This document shows, in pieces, positions 26,671 through 38,600 of a stretch of DNA of 64,000 nt. The stretch is taken from positions 133,852 through 197,851 of the forward strand of contig CM031870.1 in NCBI GenBank assembly GCA_018697195.1. Reading direction: 5' to 3'. Every line of letters begins with the position of its first letter. Position 1 is the stretch's first letter. A program made the position numbers and the translations under genes. The notes beneath the pieces were generated by a model, which saw only the letters and a list, made by a program, of their open reading frames with translations, was not told the DNA's origin and made no database searches. The stretch is from Certhia americana (lineage: Eukaryota; Chordata; Aves; Passeriformes; Certhiidae).

Positions 26671-29600
26671 CCCCATAAGAGATCTGTAAAGTGGTTTTTC
26701 TCCCTGCTGGTTGGCATTTTGCCCATTATTCAGGTGGTTCAGTCTCTCCTCTTGTGCCCTCCTCTAATTCCAGCTTCCACTGCAGCCTGTGGAGTGAAGC
26801 AGGTCCCAGAACTGGAAGTCCTGTTGCTCCCAGCATGTCCTTGCCTGGCATTTTCTGCCTGGTTATCTCACTGTTTCTCCTCTTATCACAATTGTAGGTT
26901 TGTGCTATTAACAGCAACCACCCAGGCCACGATCAGCTTGAAGCACATAAAACACGGTATCCCCTGGAGACTCCACCAGTCCTTCATTTATTTCCTGTGT
27001 TTTGTACTCTGTATTATGAAATATTCTGTTGGAGGGTGATGTAATCCCAGAAACTAAAGTAGATCTCACAGTGGAAATATTCCCACCAGACATTTTGGAA
27101 AGTTTCCAGTTCTTGTTGCTGTAGCACACAAGACTAAAGCTGAATTATCAACTGCAAATTTGGCAGACGCTCCCACTAGAAATCTGTTACTTTTTATAAA
27201 AAAGACTCAATTCTGAAAACATTTTAAGGACATCACTTCAGCTTGAAACCAAACCTCTCGTGTCTTTCCCCTCTCCCATCCCTGCAGAGGTGGGCAGCTC
27301 ACAGCTTTAAGAACAAATCCCTCATCCTGGACAAAACGACCACGTCCACCGGCGACACGGGGATGAACCTGGTGCTGAGGCAAGGAGCCCTGAGGGATGG
27401 TGAGGGCTACACCTTCACCCTGCACATCACAGACCTCACCACGGGGGAGGAAGGCTTTGCCTCCATCGACCTGCTGCCCAACCAGCCCCCCGTGGGGGGG
27501 TCCTGCCGCCTGTCCCCCGAGGGACCCCTCAGGGCGCTGCTGACCAAGGTGCACTTCGAGTGTGCAGGTGAGAGCACCTGCCAGCCCTTCTGCTCCTCAT
27601 TACTCTCAGGTTTTGATGATTTGATGGCTCCTGTGATATTAGACAGTCTCTTCTCCCAGCCCCTTGACAGAAGGAGAGGTTGAGATTCATTGCTTCTGCT
27701 TTCTGAGGTTGTTTATTTTTCCTTATTTGTTCCATTCTTTCTCTGACCTGCTGAGGTCTGTTCTGCAGGTTGGGTTGAGGCACAATCCCAGCCCTCAGGG
27801 TGGGGTTGACTTTTTATACTTAAAACTACGTGTACTTTATTTGCATTCATTTTCCAATCCCTATCACCTATATTAGACAGTCTGTCTCTGCTCTAAACCA
27901 ATTAGAAAGTGTCACCATCACAGCAGGAGATGGAGGACAAGAAGAAGGACAGGACACACCCAGATTCCTCCATCTTGCCTCTTGAACCCCCATTCTAAAC
28001 CCCCAAAATTTCCCTTTTTCACCCTGTGACAAATTAACTATCACTCTATCCAAACTCTTGTGGCTATAAATCCTCACACAAAGTTGGTAATTTTTTCCAG
28101 GGGTTAAAATCGAAGGCACAGGTGTTTTTGACTCCTTGCCAGGGTCTCAAATCATCAGGACAGCCAGAGGAATGCCAGAGGAATGCCAGAGGAATGGGTT
28201 CCAACAATTACCAGCTCCTCTTCCTGCACCAAAAGATGTTCCCTTCACCCCTGGCCAGGGCTGCACCATGAGCAGCTTTGTGTGCCCAAATTGTGGAGCT
28301 CTCAGACTCCTCTAAGCAGACAGGCAGTTTAAAAATCCCTGACTCACCTAGATGAATGGTGATATTCGAGCCAGGCCATTTCTTGTGGAAGGGACTGGGT
28401 ATTTCAGTGCAGGAAAAAGAAGATGGTGCCCAAAACTGAGTCACAGTATTTGGGAAGAATCAAAAGACAAAGCAGTGTGAGCTGTTCCCACCAGAGCCAC
28501 CTTCCCAACTAGCTGCAGAGACAGCAACAGTGAGGCCAGCTTTGGAAAAGCGGCCTGGCTGATGTCCCATAGCCTTGGGCCAAGGACTAAGTGCCTCTGG
28601 AAACCAGATTTCCCCAAATGATCGGTGTTAGAGATTAGAGCTGTTTATGCACAGTGCCGGGAAGCCACGCTGGGAGGGGATGAACCCTGCTGCTTCCAGG
28701 GGGCTGGGCACCAAACTGGGGGAGCAGCAGAAACGTGTTCAGCCTGGTGTGGTTGTAGCTTTGGTACGTTTTGAGCTATCCACAATAATGCTGGAATCAA
28801 CTCCTCTTTGGAATGGTGGGAATCTCAGCTCTTAGTGGTTGTTTTTGAGCTGAAGTGACAGACACAGGACACAGTGGCAGTGCCAGCACCTTCACAGGGG
28901 CTCACTGGCAAACACAGTGAATTTCCCAACTGCCCAGCTCCCATAAAACTCCCCATAATTCCTGGGAGCTCCAAGGAAACCTTTTTGCAGGTTTTATCCT
29001 GCACCCAGTGTTCCTGAGATGCTGAACTGCCGGAGGGCTGAGCCTCTGTCTAGAGTCAGGCTTTGCAGGGCTTGTACAGAAGCTGTGGCTTCTGTCAGTG
29101 CTGTTCCCAATCCCAGCAGAGTCATTCCCCCTTTTTATTTTGATCATGGATGTTTAAATCTCACAGAACCCAAACACCCGCGGAGAAACCCCTGAATATC
29201 ACAGAAATTTGGAGAGAACAAATGCACCCACCCAGCCTGATGGAGTTCTTGAGCTGTCCTCATTCTGGGGACAGCCTGCCAGAGCAGAGGACAGCAGCAG
29301 GGGCAGAACCATCAGTGAATCCTGGCATGGTGTGGCTTGGAAGGATCTTTAAACACCATCAGGGACGCTCCAGGCTGCTCCAAACCCCATCCATCCTGCG
29401 GGGCTGAGCAGGATGGGACACCCCAGGGAGGGAAGGGGCAGTGCCAGCTGCTTTGGGGTGCTGTCTTCAGCTCCCCATGGCCCTGTCAGAGCCTGTTGGG
29501 GTTTCCTTGCAGGCTGGCGGGACACAGAGGATGCTGAGGGGCCACTGGTGTACATCCTGCTGGCCTCACGCCGCCGCCCCGGCCACTTCCACGAGTTCTG

Positions 29601-32600
29601 TGTGTACAAGGGCAGCCGGGCTGAGCACAGTGCCTTCCTGCCCCCTGGCTTCCATGAGAGTGGCTTCCAGGTGTCCGTGGCTGTGCTGGTGCAGGACCAG
29701 CTGGGAGCCACCGTGGTGGCTGTGAACCGGTAAGATACTGCTGCCATGCTGGGCTGGCCCTGTCCAGCCCCAGATCCCAGGCTTGTGGCTTGTGTCCCTC
29801 TTCTTACCCTGGGTGAAGGACAATGTCCCTGTCCTGATCCTGGGTGAAGGACAGTGCCCTGTCCATCCCCAGATCCCAAATCCCAGGCTCATGGCTGTAG
29901 TGTGTCCCTGTCCTTATCCTGGGTGAAGCTCAGCACCATGTCCATCCCCATATCCAAAATTCCAGGCTCATGGCTGTAGTGTGTCCCTGTCCTGATCCTG
30001 GGTGAAGGATAGCACTGTGTCCATCCCCAGATCCTAAATCCCAGGCTTGTGACTGGAGTGTGTCCCTGTCCTTATTGTGGGTGAAGCTCAGTGTCCCTGT
30101 CCTGATCCTGGGTGCATCTCAGCACTGTGTCCTGCCCCAGATCCCAAATTCCAGGCTCATGACAGCAGTGTGTCCCTGTCCTGATGCTGGGTGAAGGACA
30201 ATATCCCTGTTCTTATCCTGGGTGAAGGACAGTGTTCCTGTCCATCCCCAGATTCCAAACCCCAGGCTCGTGGCAGCAGTGTGTCCCTCTCCTGATCCTG
30301 GGTGAAGCTCAGTGCCCAGTCCAGCCCCAGATCCCAAATCCCAGGCTCATGGCTGCCCTGTCCTGATGCTGGGTGAAGGGATTGCCTCCTGGAAGAAGCT
30401 GTTGGCAGGAAAGGGAGGGGAGGCTCAGCAGAAGTGCACACAGAGAATTCCAGGCTTTGTGGATGATTGCTTGAGGGGGAGGATTTCCCAGGAGTTAACT
30501 GCTTTTGTAGAATTATGGAATTGTTAAGTGGGAAAAGACTTCTGGGATCATGGAGTCCCAGGGCTGGGCCAGTGAGGAGCCAGGCTGCAGGTCCATGGTG
30601 TTTGTCATGCAGATGGGGCAGCAGCAGCAGCAGCAATGCTGCCTTTGTGGGTCACCCACCTGCCTCCTCTCCCCTCCTCTCCCTTCCCAGCCCAGCCTGC
30701 ATTTCACCCAAATCCCTCTTTCCTTGCAGCTCCATGGAAATTGGCCTCCCTGAGGGGTTCCCCAGCCTCTCCCACTGGCTCTACAACCAGACTGACACCG
30801 TGCTCCAAGGCTTGGTGAAGCAAGGGGACCCTCAGCAGGTCATTGAGTACTCCCTGGCCCTCATCACCATCTTAAATGAGGTAACACAGCTCATTCTGCC
30901 CAAGAGGGGCCTCCAGAAGCCTTTGCAATCACCAGGAGAATTTTTAGGCTAGATTTTGTACAACGATCTCTGTAGGCAGGGCAGGAATTTGGGGTTGTAT
31001 TCCTGTTTCCCTGCCCAGGAAGAGGCTGCTGCACACCTGGGAGCCAGGCAGGGATGATTCCCCTGGGCACAGGCACCCTGCTTAGCTGGATAAGGACTGC
31101 ACTCCAGGTACTAGTTAGCTGCTGAGTGCCAGGCTGTTAAGATAATTGCTTGGAGAGCAGAAGTGAAATTGAGGAAGTTCTGCTGGAAAACCAGCTCATT
31201 AGATCCTTCTGGGGAGAAGCAGAGGCAGGAGTTGTGGCGTGCAGGGAACAGGTGATTCCAGCTCAGCTCAGCAGCCTCTGAAGCTGCTCTCCACTCTGTT
31301 ATATTCACTCCACCTTCCTCAGCTCTGCCTGTTTTATTTTTCACTCCCCAGTACGAGCGTTCCATGCTGCTGGCACCTGAGGCTGAGCATGAACTCGAGC
31401 TCCGGACCTGGACTCGCAACAACATCACAGAGACCCTGAACTCCCTGAAGGTGAACACCGTGGATGACATCCAGCAGATCTCAGCTGCCCTGGCACAGTG
31501 CACGGTATGGCCCCTGTGCCCACCTCTGAGCCTCCAGCTGCAGCTCAGGTGCTCTTCAATCCTTGCTGTGCTGGCCTGGCTCTCTGCACACGCAAAGAGG
31601 GGGCAGATGTCATTGTCTGCCCCATCAGGGTTCCTGTGGTGATGTCCTGGGTGCTGCCAGCTCTGCCCATGGGAGCTCTGTGGTGCCCCTCTGGTGCCTG
31701 CCCTGGTTGGCAGCTGCAGGAGAGGCCTCCACAGGCTGGGGAATTGGAATGGAATGGATCTTAAAGTTCATCCAGTGCCACCCCCTGCCATGGCAGGGAC
31801 ACCTTCCACTATCCCAGGGTGCTCCCAGCCCTGTCCAGCCTGGCCTGGAACACTTCCAGGGATCAAGGGGCAGCCACAGCTTCCCTGTGCCAGGCCCTGC
31901 CCACCCTCACAGGGAACAATTCCTTCCCAATATCCACCATCTAATCTACCCTCCTTCAACTTAAAGCCATTCCCCATTGTCCTAGCCTTCCATCCCTTGT
32001 CCCTAGTCCCTCTCCAGCTTTCCTGGAGCCTCATGAGGCACTGGAAGGGGCTCAAAGGTCTCCTCAGAGCCTTCTCTTTTCCAGCCCCAGCTCTCCCAGA
32101 CTAGAGGGGCTCTAGAAACTTGGGAATAAATTGCTGGGGGAGTCAGAGAATCTGTGAGGACAGGCTGGGCTCTCATCAGGAGTAACACAAATAGAGCTGC
32201 TTGGGCCAGGGGCCAGTGCCCTCCCAGCACTCAGGTCTGATGCTCCTCCCAGCCCTGTTCCTGCCCTACAAGATGAGAAATCCCTCTCTGCTCTCTGCTG
32301 TGATCCTGGCAGTTTGCAGCCCTTGTTCCCAATGCTGGGGCTGGTGCATGGTGGACTTAGGAGGGAAGAGAGCCCAGTTACATAATGCACTTGTGTTTTG
32401 GTGCTCATCAGGCTGCTCTGGCTCCTCCTCTTGTCCTCCCTAATCTTTGCTTTGGGGATTGGTCAGGTACCTTGGTCCTGGCAGGTCAGTGATGGGCAGG
32501 CACTTCATCCCACCCACAGAATCCTGAGCTGCTCCCTTCCCTGCTTCTGAGCCTGCAAATTTCACAAATCCCTTCTTTCTGTTCCCCTCTGCCTGGGGGT

Positions 32601-35600
32601 TTGGGGTTCAGCACATCCCAGTCCATGCTGGACCAGTTTGTTTCTGTCTCTCCCACCTCCTCCTGCCTCGTGACTTGATTTTGCTGTGGGAGCTTAGGTC
32701 CAGAAATAGAATTTTTATTCCATGGGAAAAGCTGACATTCCAGGATTACTTTGTGCTCTGGGCTGGAATGAAAAGCTTAGGAAAACAGCCCTCCAGAATT
32801 TCCCAAGTGGCTGAGACAAGTGGAGTTCACACATTCCTTCCCTGCACAAGTGTCCATCAGGGCTGATAGAATTTTGATTTTACCTACAAGGGAGAGGAAA
32901 AATCAGAATTAGTTTCTCCTGGAGGGATAAAAAAAGAATCTTGGATTTCTTGGTCAATTCTCCTTTCTAAGCAGGAGCTGCCCTTGGGTGGTTCCTCCCC
33001 ATAACCCAGTGTCTTCCCCACCTCCCTGATTCCTGACTCCAATTCACACAGTCTGTCCTGGCTTCTCAGAGCTTACAGATAAAGCAGAAAAGGGGGAATT
33101 CAAGACCTGCAGATGCTGTTTTGATTCTTCACCAAAACATATGGTGAATCACGGCTGAATCCTATGATGATTAAAAGAGAAAAGATGAATAAGAGCTAGG
33201 AACAGGGTTGTAACAGCTTCCATGTGTTGCCTCAGTCCCTCCCATCCAGCCCTCGAGAGTGCAGGAAGCTCCAGGCCATGGCTGGAACATTCTGTTTCTT
33301 GGACACATCTGGGAGCAGAGGGAGGGACATCCATCATGCCTGAGTGGCAGGATTCCTCCCACAGCCTTCAGGAGGATTTGGACACTAAACTGGTTTCACT
33401 TGGGGCTAAATCCTGCTTCCATTGGAGGTCGTGGAGTGGATGGAGGGATCCCATCCAGATCTTCCTGGTTGGTTTCTGTGTGTGGTCCCAGAGGGGAGCT
33501 GTGCCTGGTCCTTACGAGTGCACACCAGGGGACATGAATTTAGAATCACAGAATCCTGGAATGGCTTGGGTTGGAAGGATCAGGTTGCTCCAAGCCCTGT
33601 CCAACCTGGCCTTGAGCAATTCCAGGGATGGAGCGGCCACAGCTTCTCTGGGCAGCAATTTCCTCCTTTTATTCCTCTTCCCAACCCAAAAGCATCCTCT
33701 GCCATTACACTGGCACTTTGGAATGTCATGGGAGGGAGATGGAAGGGTCTTGGAGACACCAACAAGTCGCTGGCCACTCTCAGTGTGAGCAGGGCAGCCT
33801 CTGCTGTCCCCTCCTCTGGACAGAGCACGGGGCACTTTCCGAGTGAAAAGGTCTCCTCAGGGACAGAGCCACCCTGGCTCTGTCACACTCTGGTCCCTTT
33901 GCAGGTGGTGAGCAAGGAGCTGGTGTGCAAGTCATGCCTGACAAGGACCCTGAACAAGCTGGAGACCATGATGACCATTCTGCAAGGGGAGACCACCCAG
34001 GGCACGGTGACACCGACGGGCATAGCTGACAACATCCTCAACATCACAGGTGAGCTTTGTCCTGTGGCTGGGCACAGGGGACAGGCTCAGGGGCAGGAGC
34101 AGCCTGAGGGGCAGCTTTCAGGCTCCCAACTCTGCCATTTGGGCTTTGCCTCGAATTTTTAGGAAATTGCATCTGCCATTTAGAGTGTGGCATCCCAGCC
34201 CTCTCTTCTCCCTGCACTTTTCCCAGGGTTGTCCCGGCTTTGGCAGCTGCTCTGTGGACATTTAAATCTGACAGTTGTTAATGTAAACTCACTAATACCC
34301 CTAATAAGCTCACTAATACTCCAGGGGATTCTCTTTTTAGTAAACAATGAGTAACAGCTATGGCTTCCAGATGCTTGTCTTCCTGGTTGGAGTCCAAGGA
34401 GGCTGTCAAACCTCACTGGGGTGTCTGGGAGCACTGTGTGGAAATTCCCACCTGGGTGACCTGGGGGGAAACAGAGACACTTTCTCTGCACCCCTTGTTA
34501 CCTCTGCACTCCTATCTGAGTGTTGTGCACTTCGTAGTGCAAAAGCTTAGGAACATATGTTTGTTTTATCCATACCCTCCCTGTTTCCTGAGCTCTGGTT
34601 CTCCTCACTGCACAGGAGGGAAATCAAGTGTGTTGTGATTAAGTATTCCTCACCAAACGTGGTAGATTAGAGAGGCTGCAGGAGCTGCTGACAGCTTTGC
34701 TTTTAGCTCTGGGCTATGAACACTCCAGGGGGGAGGTCATGTGCAGAGGAACAGTGAGAAGGCAGCAAGGAAAGCCTCATCTGATGCTTTGGGAGGGTGT
34801 CAGGTGTTCTCCTGACTGTTGCAGTTATCCAGGCTATTTACCACTTCCTCTTCATTTCTCTCCTGGCAGGTGACCTCATCCACCTTGTCAATACAGTTTC
34901 ACAAGAATCCAAGCCACAGGAGCTGCTGGCTGATTCCCACAATTTGTTGCTGGCTCCCAAAGCCTACAACCTGTCTTCCAGCCTGATGAGGATCCTCATG
35001 AAATCCCGGGTGCTGAACGAAGAGCCCCTCGAGCTGGTGGGAGGAGAAATTAAGGCCACAGGCAAGAGGTCTGACCCCTTTAACTTGCTTTGCTACGAAA
35101 ACACACCAAACTGCCAGTTCTCCATCCCCCAGGCCTTCAACTCCACCCTTTCCAACCTGACGGATGTCATCCAAGTCATGTTCCAAGTGGACTCCAATCC
35201 CTTCCCTTTTGGGTACATCAGCAACTACACCGTGTCCACCAAGGTGGCCTCCATGGAGTTCCAGACACACAACGGGGTGCAGATCCCCATCGGGAGCCTG
35301 GACTCTGAAAAAGCCATCACTGTGATGGTCTCAAACAGCACAGAGCCCGAAAATCTCGTGGCTGGCACTGAAGTCATCGAGGCAAGATCGTCTGTGAACT
35401 TGATTGTGATCATGGAGAGCAACAACAGGGAAGCAGGACTGCACTTCCAGCTCACCTACAGAGTCCTCAATGGTAGGGCAGATAAATCCATCTCTTTGCT
35501 AGTCCTTGCTGTGGGAGAGGAGGGATAACCAGTGTGGGAAGGTTCCACACTGCATGGTTGAGGTTCTGGCTGTCCTGGACAATTTCCATGCCCAGTATCA

Positions 35601-38600
35601 TCCTTGCTTGTGGATTCTGGCCCTGAGAAGCCTTTTGCTTTTCCCAGCCCTTCTGTTGAGCCACATTAGCTCTGGAAGGCATTGTCCAGTCCCTCTCCCA
35701 GGCAGGCCAGTGGTGCTCAGGGATCCTCTGAGGTGCACACTGAGGGAGCAAAGTCTGGAATGCGTCTGCATTCCTTCTTGCCTGAGCCCCAGGGATTTTT
35801 AAAGTCCTTTCTGTTCCTTCCCCTCCCCACAGAGCATTACCTGGCCAGTGAGCCTGAGCCCTTCATCATGGCTTATCTCCACCACGAGCCTGAGCCCAAC
35901 GAGCACAATTGCTCTGCCTCCAAGAGAATCAGCCTGGATGCCCTGGCTGGAAGTGACCACAAGCTCTACACCTTCTTCACCTCACCCAGGTAAGAGAATC
36001 CTCCCTGGTAATCCCTGTCAAGCCTCAAGCTGTGTTGTGGATGCATGTGAGGGGTGCTCAGGTGGTCTGTGCAGCCCCTGAGTACCTGCACAGCCAAAGG
36101 GTGTAAATTACACCATGTTTTGTAATATGAAAAAATGGCTTTTCCTCCATTCTGATGGAGCAGCTGGATTTCCATGGGCACAGCTCCACCAGAGTGGGGC
36201 TGTTGTCCCTTCAGGAGGTTGGGGACTCATCTCCTTGCTCTTTCCCTTCTCCAGAACGGATGACCCCATCCAGAAATACTACCTGAACATCACCAACCAC
36301 TTCAGCTGGTCGGCAGTGGAGGTGACCCTGGGGCTGTACACATCCCTGTGCCAGTACTTCAGTGAGCAGGAGAAACGCTGGAAGACAGAAGGAATTGTCC
36401 CTCTGGAGGAGACCAGGCCAGACCAGGCTGTGTGCTTGACCCAGCACCTCACAGCCTTTGGGGCCAGCCTGTTTGTGCCCCCAAACTCTGTCCAGTTCAT
36501 CTTTCCTGTGAGTACAACAAAGCAGAGGCTGTGCAGTGCTTTGCTGTCACCTGAATCAAAGCCATGAGTTCCTGTTGGTTTCATATGCAAGCTGGCACCA
36601 GCACAGGCACCTGTGAGCCTTTGGGAGGTGCAGATGGGCACAGCTCAGGGGAAGCTGTGTCCCCTGGTTGGGAATCCAGGCTGCAAGCAGACTTTTGCAG
36701 ATGGCTTTAGTCCCTGGCCTGGACACCTCACATTGTGAGGGGACTCTTAGGGAGATGCCAAAGGTTCCTCCCAGCTGTCACCCAGCACTGTTTGATGCCA
36801 GGGAGGAGCACCTGCCAGCTGCTCTCTGCTTCCCAGGGCACCCAGCCCTTCCTTGCTGTGTCCCTGTGAGCAGGAGCAGGGAGCTCCTGGCAGCTGCTGC
36901 TGCTGCTCCTGGCTCTGCGGGGCCACGTCTGTGAGCGGGGCCACGGCCAGGAAGGAGGCAGGGAATGGGAACGGGATCCTCCTGGGGTTGCCTGTCAACA
37001 CTTTTCTCTTCTCCAGGCTCCAGGCCCAGGGCTGAACTACATCGTGCTGCTGACGTGTGCCGTGTGCTTTGTCACCTACTCGGTGGCCGCGCTGATCGTG
37101 CACAAGCTGGACATGATCGACATGAACCGTGTGGGGGTGATTCCCTTCTGTGGCAAGAACGGGATGTACAAATATGAGATCCTGGTGAAAACGGGCTGGG
37201 GCAGAGGATCAGGTGAGCCCCGTGCCTGGCTCCCAGGGGGACACACCTGTAGTTCACCTGAGGTCCCACCTCAGCACGTCACGCTCTGAGTGCTCCCTGC
37301 AGGGCCCAGAGCTGAGCTGCAGCTTCAGTCCAGGGCTTCCCACAGCATTCCCAGATTTTATTGTGGGATGATGGGGCAGGCAAAGAGAATGGTTTGGGTT
37401 GGAAGGTTCCTCAATGACTTTCTGGGTCCAGATTGCTGACATGAGCAGGAACATGTTCCACTAGCCCAGGCTGCTCCACCACTGGCAATTGTGGTGGGAT
37501 AACCAATTGCTGCTGGAAGGAACCACCCAAGAGAGAAATTCTCCAGGCTGTGCTTGCAGAGGCAGAGATTGTTCCTCACGCTGGACCCTCTCCTGCCCAG
37601 CTGGCCCTTTGGATGGATCCTTTTGCTGTCCTCCAGGATCCATCACTTTGTTCTGAATCTTTCCCAGAATCATTTCCCAGTACCACTGCCTGTCCCATTG
37701 GGGTAGGACACATCTTCCACCCACTGGGAAGATCTTCCTTGCTTGTTCCTTGGGTCTGCCCTCCCCATTCTAAGGAGTTTGGGACCAGGACATTCTCCCT
37801 TTTGCTGTCCTCCAGGATCCATCACTTTGTTCTGAATCTTTCCCAGCAGCAGGCAGACACAAAGATCAGCTTCTCCTCCGGGGCTGGCTCTGTAGATAAA
37901 TCTGCCACAAGCAGGGCTGTGGGGGGGAGCAGCTGCACCTCAGGTGGGCTTCCCTGAGGGAGCCCCTTCTTCCCTGCAGGTACCACGGCCCACGTGGGCA
38001 TCGCCCTGTACGGGGTGGACAACAAAAGTGGCCACAGACACCTGGATGGGGACAACGCCTTCCACCGCAACAGCCTGGACGTGTTCCAGATCGCCACGGA
38101 GCGCAGCCTGGGCAGCATCTGGCGCATCCGCATCTGGCACGACAACAAAGGTGGGACATGCAGGGGCCACGTGCCAGGCCTGGACAGGGGACCTGGCCCG
38201 TGGTGAACCCTGGATGGGGGGGGACATGGTGGGGGTGATGCCTTCTTGAGGCTGACTTGGAACAGAGACTAGACAGGGCAAAGGATAAAGTAGGGATTTG
38301 TTAAAAGGGTTTAATGGGTACTCTTGGGCCATGCAAGAGTCCAGATGGATCACACCCAAGATGTCCCAAAGTGGTCACAAAAATGGCCCCTCAGGTCACA
38401 AGGTCTCATATTTTTATAAGTTTTGGTCTATTAGCATATTAGAATTAATTGTTTAACCATAGCTTCAGGTTATGAAGCTCCATCCTCCTCGTTTTCTCAC
38501 TTCACTGTTGGTTTTGTTCTTGGGTCTGAAAGTTGTCCTTGATATCAAACTAGAGAAGGAATTGTTTTGTCTCTCTACATTGCAAAGAGAGCTTAGTAGC

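Larger units (their letters stand above)
27568..29512 (+). other. PKD1 intron 18
   Basis: A 1.9-kb intron. Positions 27870-28160 resemble LTR-retrotransposon sequence, an 11-bp unit is repeated three times at 28163-28195, and a CR1 tail lies at 29325-29405. Confidence 0.6.
31505..33904 (+). other. PKD1 intron 21
   Basis: A 2.4-kb intron. Two CR1 pieces (31743-32090 and 33541-33662) are present. The long polypyrimidine tract known in human PKD1 intron 21 is absent; pyrimidine-rich runs are short. Confidence 0.75.
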
